Source of the DNA: Gautieria morchelliformis
Lineage: Eukaryota > Basidiomycota > Agaricomycetes > Gomphales > Gomphaceae
Assembly: GCA_015179125.1 (NCBI GenBank)
Contig: WHVA01000397.1
Location: 1 to 64,000, forward strand
Reading direction: 5' to 3'
DNA length: 64,000 nt
In this document: positions 45,524 through 57,507 of the stretch, one piece after another
Numbering within the stretch: the stretch's first letter is position 1
How the letters are laid out: every line of letters starts with the position of its first letter
The notes under the pieces: model-generated
What the model was told of the DNA's origin: nothing
Databases searched by the model: none
The model's input: only the letters and a program-made list of their open reading frames with translations
Translations under genes and position numbers: made by a program

Positions 45524-45737
45524 TGTAAATAACCTATGTATCTACATGTACAATAGTTATTACATAATCCCAGTGGGCCCCTTAGGGACCCACTGTATAG
45601 TTTATGCATGGGAACCGGCCGGCGGTTCCCATCGCATCTTACTCTTACCTGTCACTACGTAGCATTCAGAATACCACTCATTGGTCAAGTTCTGCAGTGC
45701 CCTTGTGATACAAGGCCCTAAGATCAACATCTTTACA
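45524..45737 (+). mobile_element. 3' LTR of gypsy-B (214 bp)
   Basis: Starts TGTAAATAACC straight after the GAGGGGGAGGG tract and ends ACATCTTTACA, giving the inverted ends TGTAAA/TTTACA. It includes AGTGGGCCC...GGGACCCACT and GGAACCGGCCGGCGGTTCC palindromes that could form hairpins. Confidence 0.85.
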
Positions 45738-46671
45738 CGCTGGGACCTCTAGGAGTCGTCTGGGTCGTGTCTGAATGTGCGAGGAAGGCAAGGGAATGCG
45801 TTGGGGCTGAGGGCGTGAATGGATGACATTGGGCGCCCAGCGCGGCTTTCAGAACCTCCAGAGCAGTTTGGGGACCTCTTGAGAGTCTCCAAAGGTGGAT
45901 GCAGGCAGCAGTAGACCCACAGAAAGCTTTCCATTCGTTTTGAGTGAACGCACTGGTGGATGCGCAAATTTGTTGTTGGTGTTGACGATGATGATGAATG
46001 TGTGACACATGATGTAGAACAGGACTGCTCAGAGCTGCAGCAGGCAGAGAAATGTGTAGTAGAAGTGGTGCGGGTAAGGAATGTGCCGCAGAGTGGAGAT
46101 TAGGTGATAGTAGAAGATGCGTTGTGAAGACCAAAGAATCCGCCATGTTCAACGCGGGGCACACCAGTTTGTGAGGATTGTTGCTGTCCTGTGTCAAGAG
46201 TGGGGTCCCATTTTTTCTCTATCTACCCGACATCACTAGCTACTTATATAGTGTAACTAGAACAAAGGGAAAGAACAATAACTGTTGCCACTTGTGGGCG
46301 CTTGTGTGAACCACAACTGTAACTAGACAGTGTTGCTGTCTTACACCAGGCATCACACGAGCATGAAATAAACTGATGACATGGTCCTTTGCAAGAAGCT
46401 TGTCCCCAGAGAGTGAAAAGGCTAGCAATACATTCCCCACCACCAGGCCATGGCGCAAGCTGAGCTAGGCCTGTTGTTAAAGGCCTGGCCCATGATTTGG
46501 CAAGCCCGAGCCTGAGCAAGCCCGGCCCAAGCCTGGGCTTTGGGGCCAAGCTGGGCGCTGCACATCACTACAGGGAAGACACTAATTGTGGACGACTGAC
46601 AAAGAAGGTATTATGGTCAGTGTATACACTATATCACTGACACAAAGTAATTGTGCTCACAAGCTGTTAAA
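45738..46671. other. Unassigned sequence between gypsy-B and gypsy-A
   Basis: A minus-strand frame of about 150 codons (46197-45733, His/Pro/Ser-rich, FTTHLLLSPNLHSAAHSL) shows no recognisable domain and is probably not a gene. The right part has repeated AAGCCCGAGCCTGAGC-like words near 46500. It may belong to another undefined repeat. Confidence 0.45.
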
Positions 46672-47161
46672 TGTAAGGGCAACCCTGGCTGGTTGTGGAG
46701 CTCACACTACCACACAACTGACAAGGGGAAATCCAAAGTATGTATAAATGAACAGAGTATACAAGAGAGGGGATTCTCACCTGACAAGGGGAAATCCAAA
46801 GAGAAAAGTCTAAGGACCCCCAATGTCAGCGAGCCTGTATTATACTACGCTGCACAGCCAGGGACAACACTTGGCACCCGCCATCAACCCTGCATCCTCC
46901 TGACCCCCCCGACCCTTGATCGACCTTTGATGCCACCTATTATGCGAGTCACTTGATCTCCGACACTGTTCTGAGAGTGGAAGTCGGAAATTGGAGTGGA
47001 ACTGGCAAGGTGAACAGAACTGGTGGAAGTTCTCCCAGAAGCGGAATCATTTCCGAAAGCGGAGGCGGAGATGGAATCGGAACTGGAAGCGGAGTCGGAA
47101 ATGGAGTCGGAACTGGGTGCGGTGTCAGAACTGGAAATGGAAAACAGGGTGTCCCCTGACA

Positions 47162-50100
47162 TCACCCCCCCTCTAGCGTGCTGCGTCCTCGAAGCACAGG
47201 ACACGAGGGATTGAAATGCCAGCGAGCGTATTCGGCGAGGGGCACCGGGGTGTGTCCTATAGAACTCACGGAGTTTGTCTGAAGTGGAAACATCTTGCTC
47301 CGGGACCCACGAATTCTCCTCATACCCATACCCTTCCCATTTCACGAGGAATTGGAGTCGTCCTCGCACAAACCGGCTGTCCAGGATCTGTTCCACCACA
47401 TAGTGCTCTTCCCCATCTACAATTTCCAGCGGAGGTGGCGGATGAGCCTTCCGACCTGGAATTGGTCCTCAAGCGTAGGGAGTAACTTCACCACGTTGAA
47501 GACGGGGTAGAGGTGGGACATGGACATCGGAAGTCGGAGGCGGTATGCATTCCGTCCAACCCTCCGCGTCACTGTGAAAGGCCCAAGGTAGTGGTGGGCA
47601 AGCTTCTGCGAAGGGCGTGTGGTGCAGATGTCACTCGCATCTAGATACACCTTGTCTCCAACTTGGTACTCTGGGGCAGGAACCCGGCGTTGGTTGTAGT
47701 ACCCTGCCATGTCATCCTTGGCCTTCGCAAGGGCCGACTTGGCTTCCGAAAGGGTGGAGTTCATGTGGTCTCGGAACTCATTGACCGTCTCGAGTTGGGA
47801 CTCAGCCTGGCATGGCTCGAAGCCCATCCGCGGGTGTCGTCCGGAGTCAAGCATGAAGGGAGTCTGTTGTGTGGCGGAATGTACATGGTTGTTGTATTGG
47901 AATTCCGCCAGTGGAAGTAACTCATCCCAGTCATCTTGCCTCTCATTGACAAACAGGCGGAGATATTGCTCCAACTCCTGATTGACCCGTTCCATCTGTC
48001 CATCACCCTGCGGAAGGTACACTGTGGTGGTAGCTAGCTTTATGCCGAGCAGGCGGTAGAGCTCCCGAGTCAGTTCTGCGACAAACTGCGGACCTCGGTC
48101 GGAAACAACTTGCTTCGGGAGCCCATGCAACTTCCAGACATGTGCAAGGAACAGGCGGGCTGCTCTGAGGGCTGTGATTGTCGTGTGCGTCGGAATGAAG
48201 TGGGACACCTTGCTTACCGAATCCACGACGTTCATGATCGCGTCGTAGCCATGAGACTCTGGGAGTTCAACGATGAAGTCGACACTGATGGTGTCCCAGC
48301 GGGATTCGGGAATCGGGAGCAGGACAAGTTCTCTGACAGGCGGATGTCGTTGCGCTTTGGTTCGGAGACAAATGTCACATGTCTTCACGTACTGTCCAAT
48401 GTAGCGGGACATCTGAGGCCACCAGTAATTCCGAGCCACTAACTCCAGCGTCTTCCACCTGCCAGCATGCCCAGCGACCCGTGTGTCATGGTGCTGGGAC
48501 ACGATGAGGCGGCCGAGGTCCGCCCCACCTGGAACATAGACCTTGCCTCTGAAGTGGAGCAGTCCATCACATTCCGACCATTCCGCTGCCCGTACAGACC
48601 GCGAGTGCCCTTTCCGAAGTTCCTCCACCGTCTTCACCACCGACTCCTCCTTCTCTCCATTCCGGTACTGCCTCTGGATGTCCCGGAGCATTTCCGGTTC
48701 CACCCCAACTGCAGTCACTCCCTCTAGGGCGCGGATTTCAAAGAGACTAGGGCAGAGCAGTGTCATATCCGTGTTGTCTCCACTTCGGCTTCCATGATCC
48801 GCACGGCGGGATAGGGCATCGGGCTTGCCCATGGTGCGGCCAGGGCAGTGGTGGAGCATGAAGTCGAACCGGGACAGGTGTAGGGACCACCGTGCTTGTC
48901 GTCGGTTCAACTTCTTAGATGTGCAGAAATACTCGAGGTTCTTGTGGTCTGTCCAGATCTCAAACGGGCATAGAGCACCCTCGAGGAAGTGTCGCCACTC
49001 CTCCAGTGCTCAGATGATTGCCAGCATCTCCTTGTCATGGATCTCATAGTTCCGCTCGACCGCACTAAGGTTCTTAGAGAAGAAGGCAATCGGATGCCAC
49101 CCCCCACCATCTTCCGATGACTGTTGTGACAAGACCGCTCCGGTAGCTGTGTCGGAAGAATCCTCTTCGACTCGATAAGGGCGAGAGTCGTTGGGAAAGA
49201 CCAGGACCGGGGCGGAAGTGATCAGCTCTTTGAGTTTGTCAAAGGAGGCCTGTTCCGGCTCTCCCCACTGCCATCCAACCTCCTTCTTGGTGAGGTCTAA
49301 GAGGGCACGAGTGTGGCAGGAGAAGTCCTTGATGAACTGCCGGTAGAAATTGACAAACCCAATGAAGGACTGGACCTCTTTCTTGTTCCGCGGCACAGGC
49401 CAATCCGATACACCGGAAACTTTGACTGGGTCCATTTCCACCTTTCCTTCAGACACAATCACCCCAAGATACTCTATCCGCATCCGCTCAAATTCCCAAT
49501 TTTTCCGGCTTGAGACACAGGTTGTATTCCTGGAGCCGTTCCAGCACTCTCCACACGACTTCCCGATGTTCGGACATTGTTTTTGTGAAGATGAGGATGT
49601 CATCGAGGTAGACGCAGACAACTCCTTCTGCTATCATGTAACAGAAAATGTCACTCATCATCGTCTGGAATGTGGCGGGACTGTTGGTGAGGCCAAAGAA
49701 CATGACCTGTGGCTCAAAGAGTCCTAGGTTGGTGCGGAATGTGGCCTTCCACTCGTCTCCCGAAGCCCCAGCGGACATCCAGCTTAGTGAAGTACCTTGC
49801 CCCGTGGAGTTGTGTGATTAGTTCGGAAATGAGTGGAATGGGGTACCGGTTCTTGATCATGATCACATTCAAGGCCCGGTAATCCTGCACAAGTCTGAGC
49901 GAGCCGTCCTTCTTCTTGATGAAGAACACCGGAGATGCCATGGGTGACTTGGAGGGGCGGATCCTCCCTGTACGGAGGTTTTCTGCAAGGAATGCATCGA
50001 TCTCTACCTGCTCCTTGGGTGACAGCGGGTAGACTTTGCAGTTGGTGGGCTTTGACCCAGGCTCCAACTCGATGGCATGGTCCACAGCTTCCGTGGAGGC

Positions 50101-51540
50101 AGGGCATCAAACGACTCCTTGGAAAAGACGTCCTCGAACTCCCGCAGGTACTCCGGAATTTCCGCCTCCACTTTATCATGCTTCTTGGAGGCTTCAGCAA
50201 GGCGTTGCGAAATATTTCCGGTCGCGCGGATGTGTTCCACTTCCGGTGGAAGGTTTACGTACAGCAAGCGCTCCCCTTCCGCCAGAGTGTCTTCTGGGCC
50301 GAGTCGGATGACGTCGGAGTCGGAATCGGAATCGGAATCGGAAGTGGCACCCGGTTCAAATTCCGCTTCCGAGTCTTCTTCTGCAAGCAGTGGATGGGTG
50401 TAAGGGCAACCCTGGCTAGTTGTGGAGATCACACTACCACACAACTGACAAGGGGAAATCCGAAGTCTGTATAAATGGACAGAGTATACAAGAGGGGGGT
50501 TCTCACCTGACAAGGGGAAATCCAAAGAGAAAAGTCTAAGGACCCCCAATGTCAGTGAGCCCGTATTATACTACGCTGCGCGGCCAGGGACAACACTTGG
50601 CACCCGCCATCAACCCTGCATCTCCCTGACCCTTGATCGACCCTTGATGCCACCTATTACGCGAGTCGCTTGATTTCCGACACTGTTCCGAGAGTGGAAG
50701 TCGGAAATTGGAGTGGAACTGGCAAGGCGAACAGAACTGGTGGAAGTTCTCCCAGAAGCGGAATCATTTCCGAAAGCGGAGGCGGAGATCGAATCGGAAC
50801 CGGAAGCGGAGTCGGAAATGGAGTCGGAACTGGGTGTGGTGTCGGAACTGGAAACGGAAAACAGGGTGTCCCCTGACAATGGGGGCCAGAACGACACGTC
50901 TGTATGAGCCGTTTGGTCTTCCGCTGCTCCTGGCGCTCCTTCCGCACTTCCGACCGGCACATGTGACACTTGGCTGGGCATCGACTCATCAGTACCTTCC
51001 GAGTCTGCCAATTGATCTCTGGGTTGTGCTCCTGAAGCCAGGTAAATCCGAGGATGACGTCTTGCTTCCCCAGGCTGGTGACTGCAAAGGAAGTACATTC
51101 TGAGTGTCCATCATAGTGGAGAATTGTGTCTACTATCTCCGTGATGGACCCTGCCTCGTTGGGGCTTCCATCCACATTGAACACCGGGATTGCATGTTGC
51201 AACTTCCGCGTGGTCAGGCGGTTCCGTTCCACATAGTCCCGGTCTATAAACTGACCAGTGGCCCCGCAATCGACAAGGGTGGGTCCGGATTTGACTTCCG
51301 CCGTATCTGTTGTCTGGATCTCCACCTTAATGACTAGTGAGGGGTGGCAGCAACAACATAACGCTTTGGGAGGCGTCTCTCCCAAGGGCGGATGCGGGAT
51401 GGATGGGGTGTCGGATTTGGTTTTTGTGTGACTTTATGCGGTGGGTCTGTACGAAGTGAGGGGTGTGGGGGCTTTTCATTCTCTACTTCAAGACAGGCAA
51501 ACCGGTTATGTACAGGCAGCAGGGGCACACATCTCACCCG
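47162..51540 (-). pseudogene. Gypsy-A copy 2 pol
   Basis: RNase H, integrase and chromodomain are in one open frame from 48910 to 47417 (497 codons: AGHAGRWKTLELVARNYWW, TCDICLRTKAQR, VVSDRGPQFVAELTREL, DKVYLDASDICTTR); the chromodomain follows in a second frame (WEGYGYEENSWVPEQDVS). RT ([32 protein letters not shown]) is damaged by a deletion of about 20 bp near 49762 and a frameshift near 49495. A short deletion near 51343 separates the pol start from the protease (LVDCGATGQFIDRDYVERN). A solo LTR at 50399 lies between protease and RT. Confidence 0.9.
50399..50878 (-). mobile_element. Solo family-A LTR nested in a family-A element
   Basis: 480 bp, TGTAAGGGC...CCCCTGACA, with perfect ATGGG duplications at 50394-50398 and 50879-50883. 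In copy 3 the empty site reads uninterrupted near 56840. Shows that the family inserted into itself and then lost its internal region by LTR recombination. Confidence 0.96.
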
Positions 51541-52709
51541 CTGCGGGTCACAAAATCCGACGCATCTTCCACTTCCGATGCACCATGTTCCGCATTTTCG
51601 GTAATTCCTTCCGCAGTGGGCACTCCTCTTATGTCTGTGAGGGCGAGGAACTCCGGAAGGAGCTCAAGTTTCTCCTCTGTGGTCATAAGCCGGATGTCAA
51701 AGGCTTGGGGGCACTCGCGGGCATAGTGGCCTGGTTGTCGGCATCGGAAGCAGGTGATAATTCCGTGGCCTTTTCCGCACATGCGGTCAAAATCCATCAG
51801 GGCAGGGCCACTCTTCGAGGGAGGGGGGCTAGGGTTCCTAATAGGAGCAGGAGGAACAACCATCGGAAATATTTTCCGTGTGGGAATGAATGCACTTCCG
51901 GGTTTTGGCACGGGTGGAGTAGGAGGAGTGGAACTGCGTGTCATGTTCCGGTTTGTCTCCACAAAGGCCTCGTTTGCTTCCCTGTTTCGGGACACCCTCG
52001 GCGCAGCTTGGTACCACCCTTCCAGGTCATCGAAATCCGGAGCTCCATCCCCAAGCAGCGCAACTTGGTTCTGGAGTGTCGGATCAAGGCCTCGTCGGAA
52101 TTTGATGATGATCGTCTTGTTGTCGTCATACTCCGCAAGGTTGATGAGCTCCTGGAAGCGGTCAATGTAGTCATCGACCGGATCCTTGGCCTGGTACCAG
52201 CTGGTCCCCTCGACCTTCTTAAGGGCTGTGAGCTGCTCGTTTTTCAGGCAGAACTGATCGGAAAATGTTTTCTCAAAGACGTCCCAGTCCCAGAAGTAGT
52301 TACCCTTGCCTTTTGCTTCATGTCGGATCACCTTGTTTGCAAAACGGGCTGCGCGATCCGACTTGAAAAAGGACAATGCCCAGTGAATCCGAGCCTGGTC
52401 GTTCGGAAAGAGGTCTCCGACAATTGCGAAGTAGATGCTGCATGTGTTGAAGAATGCACGTCCCTTCTCCCGATCTCTGTCAAAGTCCGCCGGAGTTGCG
52501 GGTTTGACCTTTGCCAACTTCACGGACATCCTCTCTTCCACCAGTTGCGCTTTTCCGAAATCCGGCTCATCCAGCATTGCATTTCCACCACCTTGTGGAA
52601 TATCTAACTTAGCCAAAATCGTTTGTAAGGCTGTTTCAATCACGTCGGTCTTCATCCGGTTCCGTGTCAATTCCTCCTCCATATTCTGAGGACGATCATC
52701 CGGGTCCAT
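51534..52709 (-). CDS. Gypsy-A copy 2 gag
   Basis: Open from the first in-frame ATG at 52709 (MDPDDRPQNMEEELTRNRM) to the stop at 51534, about 391 residues, and also open upstream into the LTR. Contains the capsid-like region (RAFFNTCSIYFAIVGDLF, ARFANKVIRHEAKGKGNY, DDYIDRFQELINLAEYDD) and CCHC knuckle CFRCRQPGHYARECP. Gag coats and packages the element RNA. The frame is intact, unlike copy 1. Confidence 0.88.
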   Translation of the reverse strand: MDPDDRPQNMEEELTRNRMKTDVIETALQTILAKLDIPQGGGNAMLDEPDFGKAQLVEERMSVKLAKVKPATPADFDRDREKGRAFFNTCSIYFAIVGDLFPNDQARIHWALSFFKSDRAARFANKVIRHEAKGKGNYFWDWDVFEKTFSDQFCLKNEQLTALKKVEGTSWYQAKDPVDDYIDRFQELINLAEYDDNKTIIIKFRRGLDPTLQNQVALLGDGAPDFDDLEGWYQAAPRVSRNREANEAFVETNRNMTRSSTPPTPPVPKPGSAFIPTRKIFPMVVPPAPIRNPSPPPSKSGPALMDFDRMCGKGHGIITCFRCRQPGHYARECPQAFDIRLMTTEEKLELLPEFLALTDIRGVPTAEGITENAEHGASEVEDASDFVTRSG

Positions 52710-53386
52710 GTCAGAAGGGGAAATATGGGACGGGATTTCCAGGGTTGGGAGCTCGACGTAAGAAGAGGGGCTGTTGTATACCGTGTGCACGGAAGAGGTT
52801 GCGATCTCCGAGTCGCTGTCTCCGATTCCGAACGCACCTATGGCGAATGCAATGCGCAGTACGACCGCCGGTCCTCTAGGGAAGAGACTTTTCTGCTGTA
52901 AGGGCAACCCTGGCTGGTTGTGGAGATCACACTCCCACACAACTGACAAGGGGAAATCCAAAGTATGTATAAATGAACAGAGTATACAAGAGAGGGGATT
53001 CTCACCTGACAAGGGGAAATCCAAAGAGAAAAGTCTAAGGACCCCCAATGTCAGCGAGCCTGTATTATACTACACTGCACAGCCAGGGACAACACTTGGC
53101 ACCCGCCATCAACCCTGCATCCTCCTGACCTCCCCGACCCTTGATCGACCCTTGATGCCACCTATTATGCGAGTCACTTGATCTCTGACACTGTTCCGAG
53201 AGTGGAAGTCGGAAATTGGAGTGGAACTGGCAAGGTGAACAGAACTGGTGGAAGTTCTCCCAGAAGCAGAATCATTTCCGAAAGCGGAGGCGGAGATGGA
53301 ATCGGAACTGGAAGCGGAGTCAGAAATGGAGTCGGAACTGGGTGCGGTGTCGGAACTGGAAATGGAAAACAGGGTGTCCCCTGACA

Positions 53387-56300
53387 TCACCCCCCCTTAG
53401 CGTGCTGCGTCCTCGAAGCACGGGACACGAGGGATTGAAATGCCAGCGAGCGGATTCGGTGAGGGGCACCGGGGTGTGTCCTATAGAACTCACGGAGTTT
53501 GTCTGGAGCGGAAACATCTTGCTCCGGGACCCACGAATTCTCCTCGTATCCATACCCTTCCCATTTCACGAGGAATTGGAGTCGTCCTCACACAAACCGG
53601 CTGTCCAGGATCTGTTCCACCACATAGTGCTCTTCCCCATCTACAATTTCCGGTGGAGGTGGCGGACGAGCCTTCCGACCTGGAATTGGATCCTCAAGCA
53701 TAGGGAGTAACTTCACCACATTGAAGACGGGGTGGAGGCGGGACATGGACATCGGAAGTCGGAGTCGGTATGCATTCCGTCCAACCCTCCGCATCACTGT
53801 GAAGGGCCCAAGGTAGCGGTGGGCAAGCTTCTGCAAAGGGCATGTGGTGCGGATGTCACTTGCATCTAGATACACCTTGTCTCCAACTTGGTACTCCAGG
53901 GCGGGAACCCGGCGTTGGTTGTAGTACCTTGCCATGTCATCCTTGGCCTTCGCAAGGGCTGACTTGGCTTCCGAAAGGGTGGAGTCCATGCGGTCTCGGA
54001 ACTCATTGACCGTCTCGAGTCGGGAGTCAGCCTGGTGTGGTTCGAAGCCCATCCGTGGGTGTCGTCCGGAGTCAAGCATGAAGGGAGTCTGTTGTGTGGC
54101 GGAATGTACATGGTTGTTGTTGTAAGAGAGCTACGCTCTCTAGTTGGAGATTATAGGTTTTTCTTGTCTTTTAGTACGATGTCACCTTGTGCCACTCCCA
54201 TTGTTCTCAGAGTATGTAATGGGTCCACTTAGATTAGTAATAGAGACTCCTCTTTCCCTCTCACTATCAGCTGCGTCAGTAGTTCTGTGCAGTTTGACAC
54301 CACAGTGAGGCTTCCCTCTCTACATTGTATTGGAATTCCGCCAGTGGAAGTAACTCATCCCAGTCGCCCTGCCTCTCATTGACAAAGAGGCGGAGATATT
54401 GCTCCAACTCCTGATTGACCCGTTCCGTCTGTCCGTCACCCTGCGGATGGTACGCTGTGGTGGTAGCCAGCTTTATGCCGAGCAGGCGGTAGAGCTCCTG
54501 AGTCAATTCCGCGACAAATTGCGGACCTCGGTCGGAAACAACTTGCTTCGGGAGCCCATGCAACTTCCAGACATGTGCAAGGAACAGGCGGGCCGCTCCA
54601 AGGGCTGTGATCGTTGTGTGCGTCGGAATGAAGTGGGACACCTTGCTTACCGAATCCACGACGTTCATGATCGCGTCGTAGCCATGAGACTCTGGGAGTT
54701 CAACGATGAAGTCGACACTGATGGTGTCCCAGCGGGATTCGGGAATCGGGAGCGGAACAAGTTCTGCGACAGGCGGATGTCGTTGTGCTTTGGTTCGGAG
54801 ACAAAGGTCACATGTCTTCACATACTGTCCAATGTAGCGGGACATCTGAGGGCACCAGTAATTCCGAGCCACTAACTCCAGCGTCTTCCACCTGCCAGCA
54901 TGCCCCGCGACTCGGGTGTCGTGGTGCTGGGACACAATGCGGCGGCGGAGGTCCACCCCACCTGGAACATAGACCTTGCCTCTGAAGTGGAGCAGTCCAT
55001 CACATTCCGACCATTCCGCTGCCTGTACAGACCGTGAGTGCCCTTTCCGAAGTTCCTCCACTGCCTTCACCACCAACTCCTCCTTCTCTCCATTCCGGTA
55101 CTGCCTCCGGATATCCCGGAGCATTTCCGCTTCCGCCCCAACTGCAGTCACTCCTTCTAGGGCGCGGATTGGAAAGAGACTTGGGCGGAGCAGTGTCATA
55201 TCCGCGTTGTCTCCACTTCTGCTTCCATGATCCGCACGGCGGGATAGGGCATCGGGCTTGCCCATGGTGCGGCCGGGCCGGTGGTGGAGCATGAAGTTGA
55301 ACCGGGACAGGTGTAGGGACCACCGTGCTTGTCGTCGGTTCAACTTCTTAGATGTGCAGAAATACTCGAGGTTCTTGTGGTCTGTCCAGATCTCAAACGG
55401 GCATAGAGCACCCTCGAGGAAGTGTCGCCACTCCTCCAGTGCTCGGATGATTGCCAGCATCTCCTTGTCGTGGATCTCATAGTTCCGCTCGACCGGACTA
55501 AGGCTCTTAGAGAAGAAGGCAATCGGATGCCACCCCCCACATCTTCCGATGACTGCTGTGACAAGACCGCTCCGGTAGCTGCGTCGGAAGAATCCGCCTC
55601 GACTCGATAAGGGCGAGAGTCGTCGGGAAAGATCAGGACCGGGGCGGAAGTGATCAGCTCCTTGAGTTTGTCAAAGGAAGTCTGTTCCGGCTCTCCCCAC
55701 CGCCATCCAACCTCCTTCTTGGTGAGGTCGAAGAGGGCACGGGCGTGGCAGGAGAAGTCCTTGATGAACCGCCGGTAGAAATTGACAAACCCAATGAAGG
55801 ACTGGACCTCCTTCTTGTTTCGCGGCACGGGCCAATCCGATACACCGGAAACTTTGACTGGGTCCATTTCCACCTTTCTTCCGACACAATCACCCCAAGA
55901 TACTCTAGCCGCGTCTGCTCAAATTCGCACTTTTCCGGCTTGAGACACAGGTTGTACTCCCGGAGCCGTTCCAGCACTCTCCGCACGACTTCCCGATGTT
56001 CGGACATTGTTTTCGTGAAAATGAGGATGTCATCGAGGTAGACGCAGACAACCCCTTCTGCTATCATGTCACGGAAAATGTCATTCATCATCGTCTGGAA
56101 TGTGGCGGGACTGTTGGTGAGGCCAAAGAACATGACCTGTGGCTCAAATAGTCCTCGATTGGTGCGGAATGCGGCCTTCCACTCGTCTCCCTCCGGGATC
56201 CGGACATTGTTGAAGCCCCAGCGGACATCCAGCTTAGTGAAGTACCTCGCCCCGCGGAGTTGTGTGATCAGTTCGGAAATGAGTGGAATGGGGTACCGGT

Positions 56301-57507
56301 TCTTGATCGTGATCGCATTCAAGGCCCGGTAGTCCTGCACAAGTCTGAGCGAGCCATCCTTCTTCTTGATGAAGAACACCGGAGATGCCATGGGTGACTT
56401 GGAGGGGCGGATCCTCCCTGTACGGAGGTTTTCCGCAAGGAATGCATCGAGCTCTACCTGCTCCTTGGGTGACAGCGGGTAGACCTTGCAGTTGGTGGGC
56501 TTTGACCCAGGCTCCAACTCGATGGCGTGGTCCCACAGCTTCCGTGGAGGCAGGGTATCAAACGACTCCTTGGAAAAGACGTCCTCGAACTCTCGCAGGT
56601 ACTCCGGAATTTCCGCCTCTACTCTATCATGCCTCTTGGAGGCTTCAGCAAGGCGTTGCGAAATATTTCCGGTGGCGCGGATGTGTTCCGCTTCCGGCGG
56701 AAGGTTTACGTACAGCAAGCGCTCCCCTTCCGCCAGAATGTCTTCCGGGCCGAGTCGGATGACGTTGGAATCGGAATCGGAATCGGAAGTGGGATCCGGT
56801 TCAAATTCCGCTTCCGAGTCTTCTTCTGCAAGCAGTGGATGGGGGCCAGAACGACATGTCTGTATGAGCCGTTCAGTCTTCCGCTGCTCCTGGCGCTCCT
56901 TCCGCAGTTCCGACCTGCACATGTGACACTTGGCTGGACATCGACTCATCAGTACCTTCCGAGTCTGCCAATTGATCTCCGGGTTGTGCTCCTGAAGCCA
57001 GGTAAACCCGAGGATGATGTCCTGCTTCCCCAGGCTGGTGACTGCAAAGGAAGTGCGTTCTGAGTGTCCATCGTAGCGGAGAATTGCGTCTACTATCTCC
57101 GTGATGGACCCTGCCTCGTTGGGGCTTCCATCCACATTGAACACCGGGATTGCACGTTGCAACTTCCGTGTGGTCAGTCGGTTCCGTTCCACATAGTCCC
57201 GGTCCATAAACTGACCAGTGGCCCCGCAATCGACGAGGGCGGGTCCGGATTTGACTTCTGCCGTATCTGTTGTCTGGATCTCCACCTTAATGACTAGTGA
57301 CTTGGGGCCAGGGGTGGCAGCAACAACATAGCGCTTCGGAAGGCGTCTCTCCCAAGGGCGGATGCGGGATGGATGGGGTGTCCGATTTGGTTTTTGTGTG
57401 ACTTTATGCGGTGGGTCTGCACGAAGTGAGGGGAGTGGGGGCTTTTCATTCTCTACTTCAAGACAGGCAAACCGGTTATATACAGGCAGCAGGGGCACAC
57501 ATCTCAC
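53387..57507 (-). pseudogene. Gypsy-A copy 3 pol
   Basis: The best preserved pol. It opens at 57507 overlapping the gag stop, in the -1 frame relative to gag. Protease LVDCGATGQFMDRDYVERN; RT with [38 protein letters not shown] and CVYLDDILIFTKTM. One-base losses at about 55877 and 55540 break the RT/RNase H junction and RNase H. Integrase is open to 54325 (GHAGRWKTLELVARNYWC, SDRGPQFVAELTQELYR, YHPQGDGQTERVNQELE), then a 204-bp insert interrupts it. The chromodomain segment follows a TGA near 53597 where copy 2 has CGA. The final frame runs toward the shared LTR. Confidence 0.92.
54121..54324. mobile_element. 204-bp LTR-like insert in integrase
   Basis: Ends TGTAAGAGAG...CCTCTCTACA (imperfect inverted ends), with TTGT on both sides (54117-54120 and 54325-54328). 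Uninterrupted sequence is present at the matching site in copies 1 and 2. A hairpin AGAGAGC-TAC-GCTCTCT is right at its left end. It resembles a very short solo LTR (TRIM/SMART-like) rather than a DNA element. Confidence 0.85.

Larger units (their letters stand above)
38777..45737 (+). mobile_element. Ty3/gypsy family B, 5' truncated
   Basis: Contains pol (RT to chromodomain), a long accessory ORF, a polypurine tract (TATAGAGGGGGAGGG) and a 214-bp 3' LTR. The 5' LTR, gag and protease are absent; the left end is the junction with the family-A LTR at 38776. A 1273-bp solo LTR sits inside RT. Unrelated in LTR sequence to family A and on the opposite strand. Confidence 0.9.
46672..53386 (-). mobile_element. 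Ty3/gypsy family A, copy 2 (with nested solo LTR)
   Basis: LTRs at 46672-47161 and 52897-53386 (both 490 bp) share diagnostic differences from other copies (for example GCACAGCC, CACTTGATCTC and CAAGGTGAACAG), so they belong to one element. Internal region is gag-pol with a solo LTR of the same family inside. The right LTR is shared with copy 3. Confidence 0.95.

Noticed and set aside
45733-46197. 154-codon minus-strand gene
   Set aside because: No recognisable domain, low-complexity His/Pro/Ser composition, and its end overlaps the gypsy-B LTR edge.
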